From Flaviflexus equikiangi (GTDB taxonomy: Bacteria; Actinomycetota; Actinomycetes; Actinomycetales; Actinomycetaceae), in assembly GCF_014069875.1 (NCBI RefSeq), contig NZ_CP059676.1, forward strand, positions 2,170,001 through 2,234,000: a DNA stretch of 64,000 nt. Reading direction: 5' to 3'. This document shows, in pieces, positions 15,519 through 27,900 of this stretch. Position 1 is the first letter of the stretch. Each line of letters starts with the position of its first letter. The position numbers were made by a program, and so were the translations under genes. The notes under the pieces were generated by a model, which did not search any database, was not told the origin of the DNA, and saw only the letters and a list, made by a program, of their open reading frames with translations.

Positions 15519-17288
15519 ATGCTATCGACCATTCTTGTCGCCAATCGCGGTGAAATCGCGGCCCGCATCATCCGCACCATCCATGACATGGGCTTGAGGG
15601 CTGTCGCGGTATATGCGGATCAGGACCTTGATTCTCCGGCCGTGGCGCTTGCCGACGAGGCGTATGCACTCGGCGGGACGACGCTGGCGGACACCTACCT
15701 GAACGGCGATCGGATCCTCGAGATCGCGCAGAGGGCCGGCGTGGACGGCATCCACCCCGGTTACGGGTTCCTGTCTGAGGTTCCCGAGTTCGCTGACGCC
15801 GTCGCGGCCTCCGGGATCGCCTGGATCGGCCCCTCGGGAGCCACCATCACCCAGCTGGGCGACAAGATCGGCGCCCGCCGCACCGCTGTCGCGGCCGGGG
15901 TATCCCCCGTGCCGGGAACGAACGACCCCGTCGAATCGATCGCCGAGATCCGTGCCTTTGCCGATTCCCACGGTTTCCCGATCGTGGCGAAGCGGAGCGA
16001 TGGTGGAGGGGGACGCGGCATCGTCATCCTTCGCACCAGCGACGACATCACCGAGTTCGAGGCCCGTCACGCCGGTCTCGGCGGGGATCTGGGAGCCTAC
16101 TTCCTCGAGAAGTTCGTCGAGTCGGCCCGGCACATCGAAACCCAATGCATGGCGGATGCTCACGGCAACTTCGCTGTCGTCACAACCCGCGACTGCTCCG
16201 TCCAGCGCCGCAACCAGAAGCTCATCGAGGAAGCCCCCGCACCCTACCTGCCCGATGGTGTGGCCGAGACGGTGGCACAGTGGTCGGAGGCCCTGTTCCG
16301 CCAGACCGATTACGTCGGTCTGGGAACGTGCGAGTTCCTTCTCGACAATGATGGCTCCGTCTACTTCCTCGAAGTCAACCCCCGCCTGCAGGTCGAACAC
16401 ACCGTCTCCGAGGAGGTGACGGGCCTCGACCTCGTCGCCGAGCAGCTCCGCATAGCCTCCGGCGAGACGTTCACTCCCGTCCCGCCGGTGCGCGGGCATT
16501 CGATCGAGCTCCGCATCACCTCCGAGGATCCGGGAGCCGATCTCGTCCCCACGGCCGGGACGATCACGAGCCTGGAATGGCCGACGGGGCACGGCGTCCG
16601 CGTCGAGACCGGAGTCCGCGTCGGCGATACTGTCTCTCCCGACTTCGATTCGATGATCGCGAAGCTCATCATCACCGGGCCCGATCGCGCGACGACAATC
16701 GCACGCTCCTTGCGCGCCCTCCGGGAGCTCACCATCGGCGGCATCGCGACGCCGAAGGAACTCCTGGCCGACATTCTGCGCCACCGCGATTTCGCCGACG
16801 AGTTCACCGTGGGAACACGGTGGATGGAGACGGTCTACCTGCCGAACGCCGCACTGCCGGCACCGTTCGCCGCGGTGTCGCCCGTCGATGATGGTGGGTC
16901 TCGCCGCTGCTTCATCGCAGAGATCGACGGACGGCGCCACGAGATCAGCCTGCCGGCCGAGTTCTTCGCACCCGCCGGCAACGGGACGGGCGTCGTTCGC
17001 CCCCAGCAGCCCCGCCGCACATCCGGCCGTTCCGTCTCCGCCCCCGGCGCGGCAAGCGTCGCCGCCGACGGCGTTCTCTCCGCCCCCATCCAGGGCACGA
17101 TCGTGCGCGTCTCCGTCGAGGTCGGCCAGCAGGTCAAGAAGGGCGATGTTCTGCTCGTCCTCGAGGCGATGAAGATGGAGAAGTACGTCCACGCCCCTGC
17201 CGATGGCACGGTGGCGGAGATCTATGTCGCTCCCTCTCAGAACGTTCCAGCACATACAGCACTCATCAAACTGGAGGAGGACAGGTGA
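15519..17288 (+). CDS. accA: Acetyl/propionyl-CoA carboxylase alpha subunit (biotin carboxylase + BCCP)
   Basis: 589 residues. Biotin carboxylase occupies about 1-450: the start motif ILVANRGEIAARIIRT, the ATP-grasp Gly loop KRSDGGGGRGI near 165, and the catalytic EVNPRLQVEHTVSEEVTG near 285. A linker follows, then the biotin carboxyl carrier domain at the C-terminus with EAMKMEK. K552 is the biotinylated lysine. It carboxylates biotin with bicarbonate and ATP and hands CO2 to the AccD beta subunit. SD AAGGA is present. The last bases overlap the GTG of accD. The size and two-domain layout are those of actinobacterial AccA/BccA. Confidence 0.95.
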   Translation: MLSTILVANRGEIAARIIRTIHDMGLRAVAVYADQDLDSPAVALADEAYALGGTTLADTYLNGDRILEIAQRAGVDGIHPGYGFLSEVPEFADAVAASGIAWIGPSGATITQLGDKIGARRTAVAAGVSPVPGTNDPVESIAEIRAFADSHGFPIVAKRSDGGGGRGIVILRTSDDITEFEARHAGLGGDLGAYFLEKFVESARHIETQCMADAHGNFAVVTTRDCSVQRRNQKLIEEAPAPYLPDGVAETVAQWSEALFRQTDYVGLGTCEFLLDNDGSVYFLEVNPRLQVEHTVSEEVTGLDLVAEQLRIASGETFTPVPPVRGHSIELRITSEDPGADLVPTAGTITSLEWPTGHGVRVETGVRVGDTVSPDFDSMIAKLIITGPDRATTIARSLRALRELTIGGIATPKELLADILRHRDFADEFTVGTRWMETVYLPNAALPAPFAAVSPVDDGGSRRCFIAEIDGRRHEISLPAEFFAPAGNGTGVVRPQQPRRTSGRSVSAPGAASVAADGVLSAPIQGTIVRVSVEVGQQVKKGDVLLVLEAMKMEKYVHAPADGTVAEIYVAPSQNVPAHTALIKLEEDR

Positions 17289-18889
17289 GCATTTCATCCC
17301 TCAGAGGGATCGTCTCCCGCGTCATGCCGGCACGGCGGCCACAGGCCCCCGTGATCAAGGCGGCCCGGATCGACTATTCGGCTATCGCCGTCGCGGCGGA
17401 GGAGAAGGCCGCCGCCTTCCAGCACAGCAAGGGCAAGAACACGGCACGGGAACGCCTGCATCAGCTGCTCGATGCGGATTCGTTCGTCGAGATCGGACAG
17501 TTCGCCGGCGGGAACCCGAACGATGGTTTCCTGGGCGCGGCGGTTGTCACGGGCTTCGGCGAGATCGCCGGACGCCAGGTCGCTGTCTATGCCCAAGATT
17601 TCTCGGTGCGCGGCGGCACGCTGGGCCGTGCGGAGGGCCAGAAGATCCTCGCCCTCATGGACAAAGCCCTGGCGATGAAGATCCCGATCATCTCGATGCT
17701 GGATTCGGGCGGTGCCCGCATCCAAGAAGGAGTGGTCGCCCTCGGCCAGTACGGCCGGATCTTCAAGAAGACGTGCGAAGCTTCGGGCCTCATCCCCCAG
17801 ATCTCGATCATTCTCGGCCCGTGTGCGGGCGGGGCTGTCTATGCTCCGGCATTGACTGATTTCATCGTCATGACAAAAGAGAACTCTCACATGTTCGTGA
17901 CGGGCCCCGAGGTCGTCAAGGCCGTGACGGGTGAGAGCGTGTCGATGAACGACCTGGGCGGCGGGCACCTGCACAGCATCGAATCCGGCGTGGCCCACTA
18001 CCTGGCCGATGATGAGACGGACGCGATCGACTACGTGCGCTCCCTCCTGTCCTACCTGCCCTCGAACGCCTCCGAGCCTGCCCCGCACTACGACTACACG
18101 CCGTCGGTGGAGGATGAGAAGGCGGCGGCCGAGGTGCGCAGCCTCGTCCCGGAGGAATCCCGCCAGCCCTACGACATCATCGAGGTCATCGAACATCTCG
18201 TCGACTATGGCGAGTTCGTCGAGGTCCAGCAGGGCTTCGCGGCCTCGATCGTCATCGGCTTCGCCTGCATCAACGGCTCCGCCGTCGGAATCGTGGCCGA
18301 TCAGCCCAATCACAACGCGGGAACGCTCGATGTCGACGCATCGGAGAAGGCGGCACGATTCGTGCGATGCTGCGATGCGTACAACATTCCCATCGTCACC
18401 CTCGTCGACGTGCCCGGATACCGTCCCGGCACGGAGCAGGAACAGTCCGGCATCATCCGCCGCGGCGCGAAGCTGATCTTCGCCTACGCGAACGCCACCA
18501 CACCGATGGTGACCGTGATCCTCCGCAAGGCCTACGGCGGCGCCTACATCGTCATGGGCTCGAAATCGATCGGTGCCGACTTCACGTTCGCGTGGCCGGA
18601 TGCGGAGATCGCGGTCATGGGCGCCGAAGGCGCCGTCAACATCCTCAAGCGCCGCGAGATCAAGGCCGCAGGCCCCGGCGAGAAGGATATGGCGGAGGCT
18701 CGCGCCCGTCTCGCCGCCGAATATCAAGCCAACCACATCAACCCCAGCCTCTCGGTCGAGACCGGCGAGCTCGATGGGATCATCGACCCCATGCTCACCC
18801 GCCAGACCATTGCAGAATCACTCGAAATCTTGCGGACGAAGGATCGTTCGTACCCCGGACCCAAGCGCCACTCCAACGGCCCGCTCTAA
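17285..18889 (+). CDS. accD: Acyl-CoA carboxylase beta (carboxyltransferase) subunit
   Basis: 534 residues, crotonase-fold carboxyltransferase of the AccD5/PccB type. It transfers CO2 from biotin on AccA to acetyl-CoA (or propionyl-CoA) and so makes the malonyl-CoA used by the synthase encoded next. Landmarks are the oxyanion-hole glycines in MLDSGGARIQEGV (residues about 139-151) and GPCAGGAVYAPALTDF (about 179-194). The C-terminal half has VDVPGYRPGTEQEQSGIIRRGAKLI and a second GGAYIVMGSK loop. The GTG start overlaps the accA stop by 4 nt (GTGA). A third small subunit (AccE) was not found. Confidence 0.95.
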   Translation: MSISSLRGIVSRVMPARRPQAPVIKAARIDYSAIAVAAEEKAAAFQHSKGKNTARERLHQLLDADSFVEIGQFAGGNPNDGFLGAAVVTGFGEIAGRQVAVYAQDFSVRGGTLGRAEGQKILALMDKALAMKIPIISMLDSGGARIQEGVVALGQYGRIFKKTCEASGLIPQISIILGPCAGGAVYAPALTDFIVMTKENSHMFVTGPEVVKAVTGESVSMNDLGGGHLHSIESGVAHYLADDETDAIDYVRSLLSYLPSNASEPAPHYDYTPSVEDEKAAAEVRSLVPEESRQPYDIIEVIEHLVDYGEFVEVQQGFAASIVIGFACINGSAVGIVADQPNHNAGTLDVDASEKAARFVRCCDAYNIPIVTLVDVPGYRPGTEQEQSGIIRRGAKLIFAYANATTPMVTVILRKAYGGAYIVMGSKSIGADFTFAWPDAEIAVMGAEGAVNILKRREIKAAGPGEKDMAEARARLAAEYQANHINPSLSVETGELDGIIDPMLTRQTIAESLEILRTKDRSYPGPKRHSNGPL

Positions 18890-18901
18890 GAAGAAGGACA
18901 C

Positions 18902-21900
18902 ATGGCTTCCAGCTTTATCTCACGTCTCGCATCCGGCGAACCCTACGTTCTCCTGTTTGCAGGACAAGCCACTCCCTGGCGGGAGAATCTCGCCGAGATC
19001 GGCGAGGACTCGAACCTCGCACACGCGATCCGTTCCCTCATCGCCGACTCGGATGCTCTCCTCGCACCGATCGCCGCTCCCCTGGCCGCCGCCGGTGCGG
19101 GCGCACTGACGCTCGAGAACCTCGGCTCGTCGAACGATCCCGCACTGTCAGTCCCCGGCATCACCGCAGCCCAGTACGCGCTGCTCCACGCCCTCTCCTC
19201 GGCAGGCCTCGACATCGGCGTGTCAGCCCCGGTCGATACCCTCGGCCACTCCCAGGGCATCCTCGGTGCCGAGCTTGCCAAGGCATGGGTGACGAAGGAT
19301 GAGAAGGAGCTTGCCCGGATCTTCGCGATCGCCCGCCTCATCGGCGCCGCCACATCCCGCACCTGCCGCGCTGAAGGCATCACCCATTCGACCCGCAGCC
19401 CCATGCTGTCCGTCCGGGACGTCTCGCGCGGCCAGCTTGACGCCATGGTGGAGGGGACGGGTGCGACCGTTTCGATCGTGAACTCGCGCCGCCGCTTCAT
19501 CGTCTCCGGGCATCCCACCGATCTTGAGCGTGTCGAGCTCGCGGCGGATGCTGCCGCGAAGGCCGACCGGGCGGAGCTTGCCGCGAAGACACGCGGCGGC
19601 ATGCCGCTCACTCCCGTCCTCGAATACTTGACGGTGGAAGCCCCCTTCCATCACGAACTCCTGCGTCCCGCCTACGAGCAGGTGCTCGCATGGTCGGAGG
19701 CCTGCGGCATTGCCGGCGCTGACGAGCTGGCGCGGGCTGTCCTCCTCGATCCTGTCGACTGGGCCTCCCAGGTGCGTGCCGCTCAGGCACGCGGCGTTTC
19801 CTGGTTCGTCGACCTGGGCCCCGGAAACGTCGTCGGCCGGATCACGACCGACGTCCTCGAGGGCACCGGCGCCGGCATCGTGTCCGCCGGGACGCTCTCC
19901 GACATCGACGCCCTGGCCGTGCCGGGTGAGGAGCCTGCACGGACCGCCGACTGGTCCACGCATGCTCCCCGCCTCCTCGACCTGCCGTCCGGCACGGCCG
20001 TCGAGACAGCATTCTCGCGCCTGACCGGCAACTCCCCCATCCTCCTGGCGGGCATGACCCCGACAACGGTCGATCCGGAGATCGTGGCGGCTGCCGCGAA
20101 CGCGGGCTTCTGGGTGGAAATGGGTGGCGGCGGCCAGGTGACCGCCGAGGTGTTCGCCAGCAACCTGGCGGGCCTGCAGGCTCAGCTCAACGACGGCAGG
20201 ACCGCCCAGTTCAATGCCATGTTCATGGACCGCTACCTGTGGAACCTCCAGTTCGGCGGCCAGCGGGTCGTGTCGAAGGCCCGCGAATCCGGTGCACCCC
20301 TCGATGGTGTCGTCGTCTCCGCCGGCATCCCCGAACTCGATGAGGCTCCCGAGCTTATCGCAACCCTCCAGTCCGAGGGCTTCAAGTACATTGCGTTCAA
20401 GCCGGGCACGGTCGCTCAGATCAGGCACTCGCTCCAGATCGCCAAGAGCGTCGACACGACGATCATCCTTCATGTCGAGGATGGTCACGCGGGCGGGCAC
20501 CATTCGTGGGAGAACCTCGACGATCTCCTGCGGTCCACGTATGCGGAGATCCGCCGCGAAGAGAACGTGATCCTCTGTGTCGGCGGCGGCATCGGCACCC
20601 CCGAGAGGGCGGCCGACTATATTTCGGGCCAGTGGGCTCTCGCCTACGATCTGCCGCTCATGCCCGTCGATGGTGTCCTCATCGGCACGGCTGCGATGAC
20701 GGCGAAGGAAGCGAAGACGCAGGATTCCGTCAAGGAGCTCCTCGTCAAGACGAGCGGCGTCCCCGCGTCCGAGGGCGGCTGGGTCGGTTCCGGCCAGTCG
20801 AAGGGCGGCATGACGTCCGGCCTGTCGCACCTGCGCGCCGACATGTACGAGATCGACAACGATGCCGCCGCCTGTGCGCGCCTTGTCGCCGAGGTGGAGG
20901 GGAAGCCCGAGCTGCTCCGGACCCGCCGCGACGAGATCATCGCGGCCCTCAACAAGACATCGAAGCCGTACTTCGGCGACCTGGGCGAGATGACCTACGC
21001 GGAGGTTGCGACGCGCTTCGCCGAACTATCGCACCCGTGGGTCGACCCGTCGTGGCTCACCCGCTACCACGAGCTGCTCCAGCGTTTCGAAGCACGCCTG
21101 TCCCCCGCCGATCACGGCCCCGTCACGACCCTGTTCCCCACGGAAGCGGATGTGACAGACGGACTGCCCGCGGCAGAGCGCCTCATCGGCGCCTACCCGC
21201 TTTCGCAGGAGCTCACCCTCACTCCGCTCGACTCGGCATGGTTCATCGCACTGTGCCGAAAGTACCCGAAGCCGATGGGCTTCGTCCCCACCATCGATGA
21301 TGATCTGCTCCGCTGGTGGGGCCAGGATTCGCTGTGGCAGGCCCAGGACGATCGGTATGATGCGAACGCGGTCCGGATCATTCCCGGCCCCGTCTCCGTT
21401 GCCGGTATCACCACCGTCAACGAGCCGATCGCGTCGATCCTGTCCCGGTTCGAGGATGCGACGATCGCACGCCTCGAGGGTTCGGCCGAGAGGCTGACCG
21501 CGTTCTCGAAGCTCGCGAACGCGAAGGATGCTGCCGAGTATGTTCGCGCCGTCCCGTTCATCTCCTGGACCGGTCATCTCATCGACAACCCTGCCCACAT
21601 TCTCGACGCTTCCGCCTACGATCTCGAGATCGACGGCGAGAAGGCGACGATCACGGTCAAGCTCGATACGTTCTGGGATGGGAGCACCGCCTCCGTCCAT
21701 GCCGTCCGCGAGCTCGTCGTCCCCCTCGTCCTCCCTCCCTCCGTCCAGGACGGTGGGGTGCCGGTCGTCGACGAGGAGCGCCTGCCCGAGTCGATGTACA
21801 ACCTGCTGTCCGGCACTGCCGGTGTCGGCAACACGGCCGTCCAGGGGGACTACATCGAGGCCCTGCCGACGATGGTCGAGTCCGCTCGGTCAGAGTTCGG

Positions 21901-24900
21901 CGAAGCCCACTACTCCTTCACCCTGCCTGCGACTCTCGGCGCCGACCACACGGGCGTCACAGGCAGCGCGCTCGGCTTGGACACGGCAACGATCGTGCCC
22001 GATGCTCTGCTCGGCACCTGCTGGCCTGCCATCTATGCCGCTCTCGGCTCGGCCATGGTCAACGGCTACCCGGTGATCGAGGGCCTGCTCAACGCCGTCC
22101 ACCTCGATCACACGATCTCGTTCGACCGTCCCGTCTCTGAGCTGCCGCTCGGCGCGATCGACGTGATCTCCTGGGCGGACTCGATCCAAGAGTCCTCCTC
22201 CGGCCGGATCGTCGAAGTCGACCTCGACCTGTTCATCGACGGCGTCAAGGTGGGGCACATGGAGGAGCGCTTCGCGATCCGTGGCCGCGCCTACGGCTCG
22301 AACCTTCCCGCGGAACCGCCCTTCGCGGGCGGAACAACGGCTGAGGTTGTCGATACGCCCCGGTCGACGCTCCGCAAGGTCACGGTCACCGCACCCTCGG
22401 ACATGACTCCGTTCGCCTGGGTGTCGGGTGACTTCAACCCGATCCACACCTCGACCCACGCGGCCCGCGTGGCGGGTCTCGAGGCTCCCCTCGTGCACGG
22501 CATGTGGCTCTCTGCCACCGCTCAGCATGCCGCCTCGGTCGCGGACGACAAGGGCCGCGCCCTCAAGCTGACGGGTTGGACGTACAGGATGTTCGGTCTC
22601 GTCGACTTGAACGACGAGGTCGATATCACGGTCGAGCGGATCGGCCGGCTCAAGGGCGGGGGCCTCGTCCTCGAGGTCACCTGCAAGGTCGGCAGCGAGC
22701 TCGTCTCGACCGGCACGGCCACGACTGCCGCTCCCGCCACCGCCTACGTCTACCCCGGCCAGGGCATCCAGTCCCAGGGCATGGGGTTGAACGAGAGAGC
22801 ATCGTCGAAGGCCACGGCAGACGTGTGGGAGCGTGCCGACATCCACACCCGCAAGGTTCTCGGCTTCTCCATTCTCGCTCTCGTCCGCGACAACCCGACA
22901 GTCCTCACGGCGAAGGGTGTCACCTACCGTCATCCCGAAGGCGTCCTCAACCTCACCCAGTTCACGCAGGTTGCCCTCGCAACGCTCGCCTTCGCCCAGA
23001 CGGCTCGCCTGCGCGAGGCGGGGGCCGTCGTCGACGGCGCCTACTTCGCCGGTCATTCCCTCGGCGAATACAACGCTCTCTCGGCCTACGCCGGCACGAT
23101 CGATCTCGAGACTGTTCTCGAGCTCGTCTTCCACCGCGGCGCCACCATGCACAACCTTGTGCCCCGCGACGATCAGGGCCGGTCGAACTATCAGATGGGA
23201 GCGCTGCGCCCCAACCAATTCGGTGTCAGCCATGACCAGGTCAAGGACTACATCGATGGTGTCGCGAAGGCGAGCGGTGAGTTCCTGGAGATCGTCAACT
23301 ACAACCTGGCAGGCCAGCAGTATGCGGTGGCGGGGACGATCGCCGGTTTGCGGGCCCTCGCGGCCGACGCCGGGGAGCGTGCCCGCAAGGCAGGCGGCAA
23401 GGGTCCGTTCATGCTCGTTCCCGGCATCGATGTGCCCTTCCACTCCGCGATCCTCCACGACGGTGTGCCCGAGTTCCGTGAGCGCCTCACAGAACTCCTG
23501 CCCCACGAGATCGACTATCGCGGCCTGGAGAACAAGTACATCCCGAACCTTGTCGCGAAGCCGTTCGAACTGACACAGGACTTCGTTCGCGAGATCCTCT
23601 CCGTCGTCCCCTCGGTCGAACTCGACGCTGTCCTTGCGAACTGGGATGACGAGATCCAGGACAAGACGAAGCTGGCTCGTACGATCCTCATCGAGCTGCT
23701 GTGCTGGCAGTTCGCGTCGCCCGTGCGCTGGATCGAGACGCAGGACCTGCTGTTCTCGACCTCGAAGCTCGACATCAACGAGATCGTCGAAATCGGTCTC
23801 GGTGCCGCCCCGACGCTCGCGAACCTCGCGTCGAAGACGCTTGCCCTGCCCGAATACACGGACGCGTCCGTGACCGTGCGCAACGTCCAGCGTGACGAGG
23901 CCTTCGTCTACCACGAAGACGTCAACACGATCGACGATGATGAGCCGGTCGAGATCCCGGACACTCCCGTGGCCCAGGCCGCGACACCGACACCCGCACC
24001 CGAAGCACCCGCGGCCCCCGTCGCGCCGGCAGGGTCCGTCGAACGTCCCGCCGACCTGCCCTACCGAGCATCCGACGCGATCAAGACCCTGCTCGCCTTC
24101 GCGAACAAGGTCCGCCCCGAACAGATCGGCGCAGCCGATACGACCGGGACGCTGACCAACGGCGTGTCCTCGCGCCTCAACCAGCTCCTCATGGACTTCT
24201 CGGCAGAACTCGGCCTGGCCAGCGTGGAGGGCGCCGCGGAAGCGGATGTCGTCACCCTGTCCGCCACGGTGGACCGCGCGGCACACAATTACAAGCCGTT
24301 CGGGCCCGTCCTCGGGGAAGCGATCAAGGATCGCATCCGCAAACTGTTCGGCGCCGCCGGCCAGAAGCAGTCCGCCATCGCGGAGCGTGTCACCGGCGTG
24401 TGGCAGCTCGGAGACGGCTGGGTTGCGCACACGACAGCGGCGATCCTCCTCGGCACACGCCCTGGAGCATCCACCCGCGGAGGCGATCTCGCCTCCCTTC
24501 CGACGGAAGCATCATCGACGGCGGATGTCACCGCGATCATCGACGCGGCTGTTGCGGAGGTGGGTGCCGCCCACGGCATCCCCGTCGCGATTCCCACCGC
24601 CGGAGGCGGTGGCGGCGCAACCGTCGACTCTGCCGCTCTCGACGAATTCGCCTCCTCGATCACGGGTGACCGCGGTGTTCTCGCGAACACGGCACGCCAC
24701 CTGCTGAACGCACTCGGCCTCGACGAAGCCACCCCAGCATCGTTCGATCATTCCGAAGCGGAGGAGACACAGGCCGTCCTCGACGCTGTCGAGGCTGAGC
24801 TCGGCGCCGGCTGGGTCTCCCTCGTCACGCCCTCGTTCGATCCGCGCAAGGCCGTCCTCCTCGACGACCGCTGGGCTTCGGCCCGCGAAGACCTGGCTCG

Positions 24901-27900
24901 CCTGTGGGCAGGCCAGGAGCTGGCAGACACGGTGTCGTTCCGCGGGGCCGGTCAGGCTGTTGCCGACCAGGCTTCCTGGTGGGCACAGCAGTCCTCCGGC
25001 GAGAAGGCACGCCGTTTCGAGCAGATCGCACAGTCGGCTCTCGATACGGCACCGGGAGAATACTCGGGTCAGATCGCGATCGTGACCGGCATGGCTCCCA
25101 ACTCGATCGCCGGCGGCGTCGTGGCAGGGCTGCTCGCCGGCGGTGCCACCGTCGTCGCCACGGCGTCGCGCCTCAACGCGGCGCGGTTGGCCTACGCGAA
25201 GACGCTCTACCGCGAGAACGCGTCGGCCGATGCTGCGCTGTGGCTGGTTCCCGCGAACCTGTCCTCCTACCGCGATGTCGATGCTCTCGTCGAGTGGATC
25301 GGTACGGAACAGTCCGAGACCGTGGGCTCTGACCTCAAGGTCACGAAGCCCGCTCTCGTCCCGGACCTGTACTTCCCGTTCGCTGCGCCGCCCGTCTCGG
25401 GCACCGCTGAGGATGCTGGCCCTGCCACGGAGACGCAGGCCCGCCTGCTCCTGTGGTCGGTTGAGCGCTCCATGACGGCACTGTCGAAGATCGGTGCGGA
25501 CACGAACGTCGAACATCGCCTGCACGTCGTCCTGCCTGGCTCCCCCAACAGGGGAACCTTCGGCGGGGATGGTGCTTACGGCGAGGTGAAGGCCGCATTC
25601 GATGCGATCGTCAACAAATGGCAGGTCGAGCCGTGGGCTGAGCGTGTCACCATCGCGCACCCGAGGATCGGCTGGGTTGCCGGTACGGGCCTCATGGGCG
25701 GCAACGATCCTCTCGTCGCCGCAGCAGAGAAGTCCGGCATCCGCGTATGGACGCCGTCGGAGATCTCGAGCGAACTGCTCGCCCTGTGCTCTGCCGAGGC
25801 GAAAGCCCGTGCAGGCGAGGCACCGATCGAGGCGGACCTGACTGGCGGCATGGACAAGATCTCGATCTCTGCGCTGCGCGCAGAGGCAGAGGTCCTGACC
25901 CCCGAGACGGTCTCGACGGTGGAAGCAACCCTTCAGGCGCTGCCCTCCCCTGTCCGCTCTGCTCAGCCCACCGCTGACTGGGGCACGGTCGCCGCGTCCC
26001 TCGAGGACATGGTCGTCATCGTCGGCCTCGGAGAGGTCAGCCCGTGGGGTTCGGGACGCACCCGCTTCGAAGCCGAGTACGGCATCCAGTCCGATGGCAG
26101 TGTCGAGCTGACCGCCGCCGGCGTGCTCGAACTGGCGTGGATGACAGGCCTGCTCCGCTGGCGCGATACTCCCGTGGCCGGCTGGTATGACACGGACGAC
26201 AAGATTGTCGACGAGGCAGATATCTTCGACCGGTATCGGGATGAAGTGGTGGCACGCTCCGGCGTCCGCACCTTCGTCGACTCGATCGCCATCGAAGACC
26301 TGACGAGCCCCGAGGGCGTGGAGATGTTCCTCGACACGGACGTCACGTTCACGGTGGATTCCGAAGAGGCCGCGAAATCGTATGTCGATGCCGATCCTGC
26401 GTTCACTGTCGCGACAGAGAACGATGGGGAATGGCAGGTCACCCGCAAGCAGGGTGCCCGCAGCCGCATGCCGCGCCGCGCCGCCATGGCACGCAAGGTC
26501 GGCGGACAGTTCCCGACCGACTTCGATCCGACCCGCTGGGGCATCCCCGCATCCATGGTCGAGTCCATCGACCGGATTGCTGTCTGGAACCTCGTCTCCG
26601 CTGTCGACGCCTACCTGTCTGCCGGATTCTCCCCCGCGGAGATCCTCCAGGCCGTCCACCCGTCCGATGTGGCGATGACGCAGGGCACCGGCTTCGGCGG
26701 GATGACGTCGATGAGGAAGCTGTTCCTCGACCGTTTCCTGGCCGAAGACATCCCCTCCGACATCCTCCAGGAGACCCTCCCCAACGTTGTCGCGGCGCAC
26801 ACGATGCAGTCGTACATCGGCGGCTACGGGTCGATGATCCACCCGATCGGCGCCTGCGCCACCGCGGCCGTCTCGGTCGAGGAGGGCGTCGACAAGATCG
26901 CCTGCGGCAAGGCAGACTTCGTCGTCGCCGGCGCGATCGATGACATCTCGGTCGAGTCGATTGCCGGCTTCGCCTCCATGAACGCCACGGCGGACTCGGA
27001 TGCGATGGCGGCGAAGGGCATCAGCGAACGCTTCTACTCCCGTGCCAACGACCGCAGGAGGGCTGGCTTCGTCGAGGCTCAAGGCGGCGGAACGATCCTG
27101 CTGGCTCGCGGCTCTGTCGCGGCCCAGATGGGTCTGCCCGTCTACGGAGTGGTCGCTTTCGCCCAGTCCTACGCGGATGGTGCACACACCTCGATCCCGG
27201 CCCCCGGGCTCGGTGCTCTCGCTGCGGGACGCGGCAGGAAGTCCTCCAGGCTCGTCCGCAACCTCGCCGATCTCGGTGTCTCGGTCGATGAGATCTCCGT
27301 GATCTCCAAGCACGACACGTCGACGAATGCGAACGACCCGAACGAGTCGAACCTGCACACCCGCCTCGCGGAGGCGATGGGACGCTCGAACGGGAACCCC
27401 ATGTTCGTCGTGTCGCAGAAGACGCTGACAGGTCACGCGAAGGGCGGTGCCGCCGTCTTCCAGACTGCCGGCCTGGCCGATATCTTCCGGACCGGACGGA
27501 TCCCCGCGAACCGTGCGCTCGACTGTGTCGATCCTGAGCTCCAGAGCTCCCCGGGGCTCGTCTGGCTCCGGGAACCGCTCGAGCTGCCGACCACCGTCAA
27601 GGCTGGCCTGCTCACCTCGCTCGGCTTCGGCCACGTGTCAGCGCTCGTCGCACTCGTCCACCCGGCCGCGTTCGAGCAGGCCCTGCGCCAGGAGCTCGGA
27701 CACGCCGCGGCAGAGGCTTGGCTGGAGACGGCAACGGCACGCCTGCGTGCCGGTGTGCGCCGCCGCGAGGCTGGCATGCTCGGCCACGAGCCGCTGTTCA
27801 CCCCGATCGAGGATCGCCGCTTCATCGGTGAGCCGAAGGAGATCGAGGCAGCCATGCTGCTCGACCCGGAGGCGCGCCTCGCACAGAGCGGCTTCTTCGA

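Noticed and set aside
21890-24430. Long minus-strand frame of 846 codons opposite fas
   Set aside because: Antisense shadow of a high-GC gene: Arg/Asp/Gly/Val-rich, no motifs, and the plus strand here encodes the dehydratase and malonyl transferase domains with intact active sites.
24512-27634. Minus-strand frame of 1040 codons opposite fas
   Set aside because: Same shadow effect over the ketoreductase and ketosynthase domains; composition is typical of antisense translation.
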